Origin: Lutimonas zeaxanthinifaciens
GTDB taxonomy: Bacteria > Bacteroidota > Bacteroidia > Flavobacteriales > Flavobacteriaceae
Assembly (NCBI RefSeq): GCF_030503675.1
Contig: NZ_CP129964.1
Coordinates: 2,046,001 to 2,110,000 of the forward strand
DNA: 64,000 nt
Direction of reading: 5' to 3'
The notes beneath the pieces are model-generated. The model saw only the letters and a program-made list of their open reading frames with translations. It searched no databases and was not told the origin of the DNA. Of this stretch, positions 60,306 through 64,000 are shown one piece after another. Positions within the stretch are counted from its first letter, which is position 1; every line of letters starts with the position of its first letter. The position numbers were made by a program, and so were the translations under genes.

Positions 60306-61562
60306 ATGAACATACTTCTAAGGTCCGCAAAGATCATCGACAAAAACTCAAAATATCACAATAAAAAAATGGATATTTTGATCAAAAATGGCATGATCTC
60401 CGAAATTGGAAAAACCCTGAAAGGTCCAAAAAACTGCAGGGAAATTACACTGAAAAATTTGCATGTATCTATCGGCTGGTTCGACAGCAGTGTTTCTCTG
60501 GGGGAGCCGGGCTATGAAGAACGGGAAAATATAGTCCATGGACTTGAAGTGGCTGCGAAATCAGGTTTTACAAAGGTTGCTGTAAATCCGAATACAAACC
60601 CTTTTATAGACAATAAATCTTCGGTTGAATTTCTGATTCAAAAAGCAAAGGATTCTGCTGTTGACCTTCATCCTATTGCCAATTTAACCCAGGGAGCAAT
60701 GGGAAAAGAAATGGCCGAACTTTATGACATGAAGAACTCAGGCGCCATTGCATTTGGTGATTATAACAAGTCTATAGAAAATGCAAACTTGCTCAAAATA
60801 GCCCTTTTGTATGTTCAAAATTTTGATGGGATCGTATTGAGTTTTCCACAGGACGGGGGAATCGGAAAGCATGGGTTTGTCAATGAGAGTGAAAATACAA
60901 CAAGGCTGGGGCTCAATTCTATTCCAAATCTTTCAGAGGAATTGCAAATTACCAGAGATCTTTCCTTACTTGAATACACAGGTGGAAAACTTCATATCCC
61001 TACAATAACTACTCACAAAGGGGTTCAACTGGTAAAAGAAGCCAAGAAAAAAGGTTTGGATGTGACTTGCAGCGTTGCGGCCCATCATCTTTATCTAACC
61101 GATGAAGAAATCAGTTCTTTTGATACAAACTATAAGGTAAACCCGCCATTAAGGGCTGTAAAAGATACAAAGGCGCTTATAAAAGGGATTAAAGAGGGTG
61201 TTGTTGATATGATTGTCAGCGACCACAATCCGATCGATATTGAGAACAAGAACGTGGAGTTTGAAAATGGTTATTTCGGTACAATAGGAATGGAATCACT
61301 TTTTGGAAGTATTGGCTCAAAAATGAACCTTGAGGACGCCATTGATTGCATTACAGAAAATCCGAGAAAGAGGTTTAACCTTCCGGTAGGAATTATCGAA
61401 GAAGATCATAAAGCGGAACTCACTCTTTTTGACCCGGAACATGATTATATTTTTGAAGAAAAGAATATCCTTTCCAAATCAAAGAATTCAGCTTTTTTAG
61501 GAAAACAACTCAAAGGTAAAGCCTATGGAATAATTGCAAATAAGCAACTCATACTTTCTTAA
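60306..61562 (+). CDS. Dihydroorotase-like protein lacking key metal ligands
   Basis: A 418-residue amidohydrolase fold protein of the dihydroorotase (PyrC) family. Active enzymes start with DxHxH; here the equivalent is GWFDSSVSLGEPGYEER (about 58-74), with both His missing. The LHIAHVS-type metal His is also lost (LHIPTITTHKG). Retained are AHHLYLTDEE (one His) and SDHNPID (Asp). It is thus probably not a working hydrolase; such pseudo-dihydroorotases can act as structural partners of aspartate carbamoyltransferase. It follows the BatA-like gene, as usual in flavobacteria. Confidence 0.88.
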   Translation: MNILLRSAKIIDKNSKYHNKKMDILIKNGMISEIGKTLKGPKNCREITLKNLHVSIGWFDSSVSLGEPGYEERENIVHGLEVAAKSGFTKVAVNPNTNPFIDNKSSVEFLIQKAKDSAVDLHPIANLTQGAMGKEMAELYDMKNSGAIAFGDYNKSIENANLLKIALLYVQNFDGIVLSFPQDGGIGKHGFVNESENTTRLGLNSIPNLSEELQITRDLSLLEYTGGKLHIPTITTHKGVQLVKEAKKKGLDVTCSVAAHHLYLTDEEISSFDTNYKVNPPLRAVKDTKALIKGIKEGVVDMIVSDHNPIDIENKNVEFENGYFGTIGMESLFGSIGSKMNLEDAIDCITENPRKRFNLPVGIIEEDHKAELTLFDPEHDYIFEEKNILSKSKNSAFLGKQLKGKAYGIIANKQLILS

Positions 61563-61599
61563 ATGAGAACTTATCTCAGTAGATTTAAAACTTAAGACT

Positions 61600-61929
61600 A
61601 TGTATAATCAAACAGTTCGAGAAGGAAAAACAATGGCTATCATAAGCTATATTACAGTGATCGGAACCTTGATCGCATTCATTATGAACCAGAATAAGCA
61701 CAATTATTTTGCCTCCTTTCATATTCGTCAGTCCTTAGGGATTTTTATACTATGGCTGATCGTTAATTTCATCCAGCGCTATTCAGATTTTGGCTGGCTA
61801 AATACCATTTTAGGCATCGGAGTTTTTGTTTTATGGATCTTAGGCTTACTGGGAGCCATTCAGGGTGAGGAAAAAAGAATTCCCTTATTCGGAGATCAAT
61901 TTCAGGAATGGTTCCGTAATATAGGTTAA
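61600..61929 (+). CDS. Small DUF4870-like membrane protein
   Basis: A 109-residue protein with three membrane helices: AIISYITVIGTLIAFIM, FHIRQSLGIFILWLIVNFI and TILGIGVFVLWILGLLGAI. The motif YFASFHIRQSLG and the GEEKRIPLFGDQFQEWF tail match the DUF4870 / Tic20-like import component group. It is 37 bases after the dihydroorotase-like gene. Function unknown. Confidence 0.82.
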   Translation: MYNQTVREGKTMAIISYITVIGTLIAFIMNQNKHNYFASFHIRQSLGIFILWLIVNFIQRYSDFGWLNTILGIGVFVLWILGLLGAIQGEEKRIPLFGDQFQEWFRNIG

Positions 61930-61956
61930 TTAACCCTTTTTTGATTCATTTTTTAT

Positions 61957-62616
61957 ATGCAGACAAAATCCCTGGAATACCTCATAAGAAAGCCAAAAAC
62001 AGCGATTTCCAAACCACCCTTACTGATCATGCTGCACGGCTATGGAAGTAATGAACAGGACCTCTTTTCATTTGCCGAGGAATTGCCTGATGAATTTTTG
62101 ATCATAAGTGCTCGTGCGCCTCTGTCCCTAGGTTTTGGAAGTTATGCCTGGTACACTATTCATTTTGATGCCACAACCAGTGATAAGTTTTCAGATCTTC
62201 CTGAAGCCAGATCCGCGCTCTCAACAATAGATCTTTTTGTTGAAGAACTTAAAGCTGAGTATGAAGTTAATGAAGAAAATATTTTTCTTCTAGGGTTTAG
62301 CCAGGGTACAATTTTAAGCATGGCTTATGCCTTAAACCATCCTGATAAAATAAAAAAAGTAATCGCTTTGAGCGGTTATATCAACCAGGATCTTATTGAA
62401 AAGCCTATTGAAAAAGAACGATTTAAAGACTTGGACTTTTTTGTTTCTCATGGCTCCGTTGATCAGGTCATTCCTGTAGAATGGGCCAGAAAAACCCCTC
62501 CCTTTCTGGACAAATTAAATATTAAGAACGAATATCACGAGTATCCTGTAGGCCATGGTGTGGCTCCTCAAAACTTCTTCGATCTTCAGCGCTGGATAAT
62601 AGATCGTTGTAAATAA
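61957..62616 (+). CDS. Phospholipase/carboxylesterase family alpha/beta hydrolase
   Basis: A 219-residue esterase of the YpfH/carboxylesterase group. It has LLIMLHGYGSNEQDLFSFAEEL (oxyanion), the nucleophile elbow GFSQGT, the acid in HGSVDQVIPV and the His in PVGHGVAPQN. No signal peptide, so it acts in the cytoplasm. It is 27 bases after the small membrane protein gene. Substrate unknown. Confidence 0.93.
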   Translation: MQTKSLEYLIRKPKTAISKPPLLIMLHGYGSNEQDLFSFAEELPDEFLIISARAPLSLGFGSYAWYTIHFDATTSDKFSDLPEARSALSTIDLFVEELKAEYEVNEENIFLLGFSQGTILSMAYALNHPDKIKKVIALSGYINQDLIEKPIEKERFKDLDFFVSHGSVDQVIPVEWARKTPPFLDKLNIKNEYHEYPVGHGVAPQNFFDLQRWIIDRCK

Positions 62617-62625
62617 TCTTAAACT

Positions 62626-63837
62626 ATGTATGCAAAATTCCTTAAGTTAATTCTGTTTAGTTTTTTTATAGTCGTGTTTTCCTGTGGAGAAACCGGGAAT
62701 CACGATATAATAGCGTTGAACAATTTCAATGACAGCCTTAAAACAGTTTATGCTCCAGACAAAAGAGTGGCAAGATTTCATATTGAAATTAAAGAAAAAG
62801 AAGGAGATATATTACTTCAAGGAGAATCAGATCAACCTGTTGCAGTTGATATTTTAATTGATAGGGCTGAAAAGTTAGGATTCAATATCATAAATAAGAT
62901 CAATGTTTTACCGGACAGTACTGTAGGCCAATTTCAATACGCCGTTGTAAACAACTCCGTTGCCAACATCAGATCGAATCCAAAACACTCAGGAGAACTG
63001 GCTACCCAGGCTCTATTGGGTACTGACCTCAAAGTTCTCAAAATTGATGGCGACTTTTACCAGGTTCAAACTCCGGATGGATATATCTCTTGGGTGGACC
63101 ACGGAGGAGTGAAATTATTGACCAGGGAACAGTTTGAAGCTTGGAAAAGCACTGATAAGATCATATTTACAAAAACTTACGGCAGTGTTTATAAAAATCA
63201 ATTGAGTGAGTTTGAAAAAGTCGGTGATATTGTGTTGGGGAGCCAACTTGCTGTGCTCGAAGAATCAGAAAGAAGTTTTAAGGTACAATACCCTGATAAA
63301 CGAACGGGGTATGTAAAAAAATCCGAATGCCTGCAATTCAACACCTGGATCAAAGACGTGCAGCCTTCAGGAAACCTTCTTGAGCTATATGCCAGGGAAC
63401 TTATGGGAGTTCCTTATTTATGGGGAGGAACCTCTTCAAAGGGAGTTGACTGCAGTGGTTTTACAAAAACGGTCTATCTCATGAATGGATACATAATTCC
63501 GAGAGATGCCTCCCAGCAGATCATGGCCGGAAACAATGTGGACCCCGAACTGGATATGAGCAATCTTCAAAAAGGTGATCTTATGTTTTTCGGTAAAAAA
63601 GCCACCGACAGCACAAAGCAAAGGGTAACACATGTTGGCATCTGGTTGGGCAATGGAAAAGGCGAGTTTATTCATGCATCGGGAAAAGTCAAAATAGGAT
63701 CAATCGATTCCGAAGCTGAAAATTACGACGCTTTTAATACGAACAGATATCTTGGTAGCAGAAGGTATCTTGGAGAGGAAGATCCATTGATCATAGATCT
63801 AAAAAAAGAAGGTGAATTAAGCAAGTTAAAGTCCTGA
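62626..63837 (+). CDS. NlpC/P60 (C40) peptidase lipoprotein with SH3 domains
   Basis: A 403-residue lipoprotein (lipobox FIVVFSC) that likely cuts peptidoglycan stem peptides. An N-terminal domain (about 30-110) precedes two bacterial SH3-like domains (YAVVNNSVANIRSNPKHSGE and VGDIVLGSQLAVLEE). The catalytic domain has GVDCSGFTKTVYLMNG (Cys), RVTHVGIWLGNG (His) and EFIHASGKVKIG (His). It starts 9 bases after the esterase gene. Confidence 0.93.
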   Translation: MYAKFLKLILFSFFIVVFSCGETGNHDIIALNNFNDSLKTVYAPDKRVARFHIEIKEKEGDILLQGESDQPVAVDILIDRAEKLGFNIINKINVLPDSTVGQFQYAVVNNSVANIRSNPKHSGELATQALLGTDLKVLKIDGDFYQVQTPDGYISWVDHGGVKLLTREQFEAWKSTDKIIFTKTYGSVYKNQLSEFEKVGDIVLGSQLAVLEESERSFKVQYPDKRTGYVKKSECLQFNTWIKDVQPSGNLLELYARELMGVPYLWGGTSSKGVDCSGFTKTVYLMNGYIIPRDASQQIMAGNNVDPELDMSNLQKGDLMFFGKKATDSTKQRVTHVGIWLGNGKGEFIHASGKVKIGSIDSEAENYDAFNTNRYLGSRRYLGEEDPLIIDLKKEGELSKLKS

Positions 63838-63876
63838 TAAGGAGCATCCATTGTCAAACTAAAAAAACAGCCCCGT

Positions 63877-64000
63877 TTAATTCCACTCCCAACCAAAGGA
63901 TGTGGTAAATACATAATCACTGTCAGATGCGTCTTCAACCGGTTGGTTATCATAATTGTATGAAAGTCCTAAACGAATGTAAAAATCGAGAGGAAGGTCA
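63877..64000 (-). CDS. DUF481 outer-membrane protein, C-terminal fragment at the window edge
   Basis: Reading the minus strand from the right edge to a TAA at 63877-63879 gives a 40-residue tail, PLDFYIRLGLSYNYDNQP then SDYVFTTSFGWEWN. This is the typical end of DUF481 (YdiY-like, salt-induced) outer membrane beta-barrel proteins, with a terminal-strand aromatic pattern. The rest lies outside the window. It converges on the C40 peptidase gene with a 39-base gap. Confidence 0.75.
   Translation of the reverse strand, partial: DLPLDFYIRLGLSYNYDNQPVEDASDSDYVFTTSFGWEWN

Noticed and set aside
63723-63953. 76-residue minus-strand frame at the right end
   Set aside because: Different frame from the DUF481 tail and overlaps the C40 peptidase gene; no domain pattern.

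Overview
The window is a contiguous piece of a low-GC chromosome from a member of the Bacteroidota, most likely family Flavobacteriaceae. The evidence is a GldI gliding-motility lipoprotein, TonB receptor and SusC-style carboxypeptidase-like domains, the BatA protein family, the TAnnTTTG type of promoter box in front of many genes, little use of Shine-Dalgarno sites, and gene neighbourhoods typical of flavobacteria (mutL with rhomboids, tsaE with alanine dehydrogenase, nrnA-gldI-FKBP). It is mostly core chromosome. I see no insertion sequence, prophage, CRISPR array, tRNA or rRNA gene, and no gene-free stretch over 300 bases.

Layout. 1-4071 (+): the end of a cbb3 oxidase maturation operon (ccoG, fixH, a TauE/SafE-DsbD-like membrane protein) running directly into two tandem polyphosphate kinase 2 genes. 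4068-6665 (-): cysS-yidD-lgt. 6785-8766 (-): module A, an ECF sigma factor, a membrane anti-sigma-like protein and an exported charged protein. 8947-11607 (-): nrnA-gldI-cyclophilin/FKBP fusion. 11720-13212 (+): PhoD-like phosphatase and ndk. 13290-14693 (-): recF and a DciA-like protein. 14906-24648 (+): TPR protein, ribH, mutL, two rhomboids, a nuclease/phosphatase, mtaB, hydrolase, rfbC, lytic transglycosylase. 24681-27692 (-): nitronate monooxygenase-like, mnmA, YwqK-type repeat protein. 27860-31021 (+): HEAT-like protein, purB, lipoprotein, TerC.

31214-40150 (+): an RND tripartite efflux operon with two small trailing genes, then a His-containing exported protein and a TonB receptor carrying a His/Glu-rich loop, suggesting metal or small-cation handling. 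40265-41959: bifunctional ftcD. 42036-44367 (-): Dabb protein, M28 peptidase, DinB-like protein. 44563-49634: VOC protein; a PHP phosphoesterase fused to two ACT domains; a MarR/flavin reductase pair divergent from an acyl-CoA carboxylase beta subunit. 49659-52406 (+): YebC, TsaE, alanine dehydrogenase and a small membrane protein. 52459-55419 (-): module B, a paralogue of module A with two DUF4097/DUF2807-like beta-solenoid proteins. 55676-63837 (+): lon, BatA-like protein, a dihydroorotase homologue missing metal ligands, a small membrane protein, esterase and an NlpC/P60 lipoprotein; a DUF481 outer-membrane protein enters from the right edge.

The most interesting signal is the pair of paralogous sigma / anti-sigma-like / exported-protein modules 46 kb apart. 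Their sigma genes are preceded by matching non-housekeeping promoter candidates (TGTMACAC-N15-GTMWTT), which suggests two autoregulated envelope-stress circuits of one family. Other points of note are the PHP-ACT-ACT fusion, the apparently catalytically dead dihydroorotase, the degenerate MutL nuclease motifs, and palindromic operator candidates in front of the efflux operon and the MarR operon.
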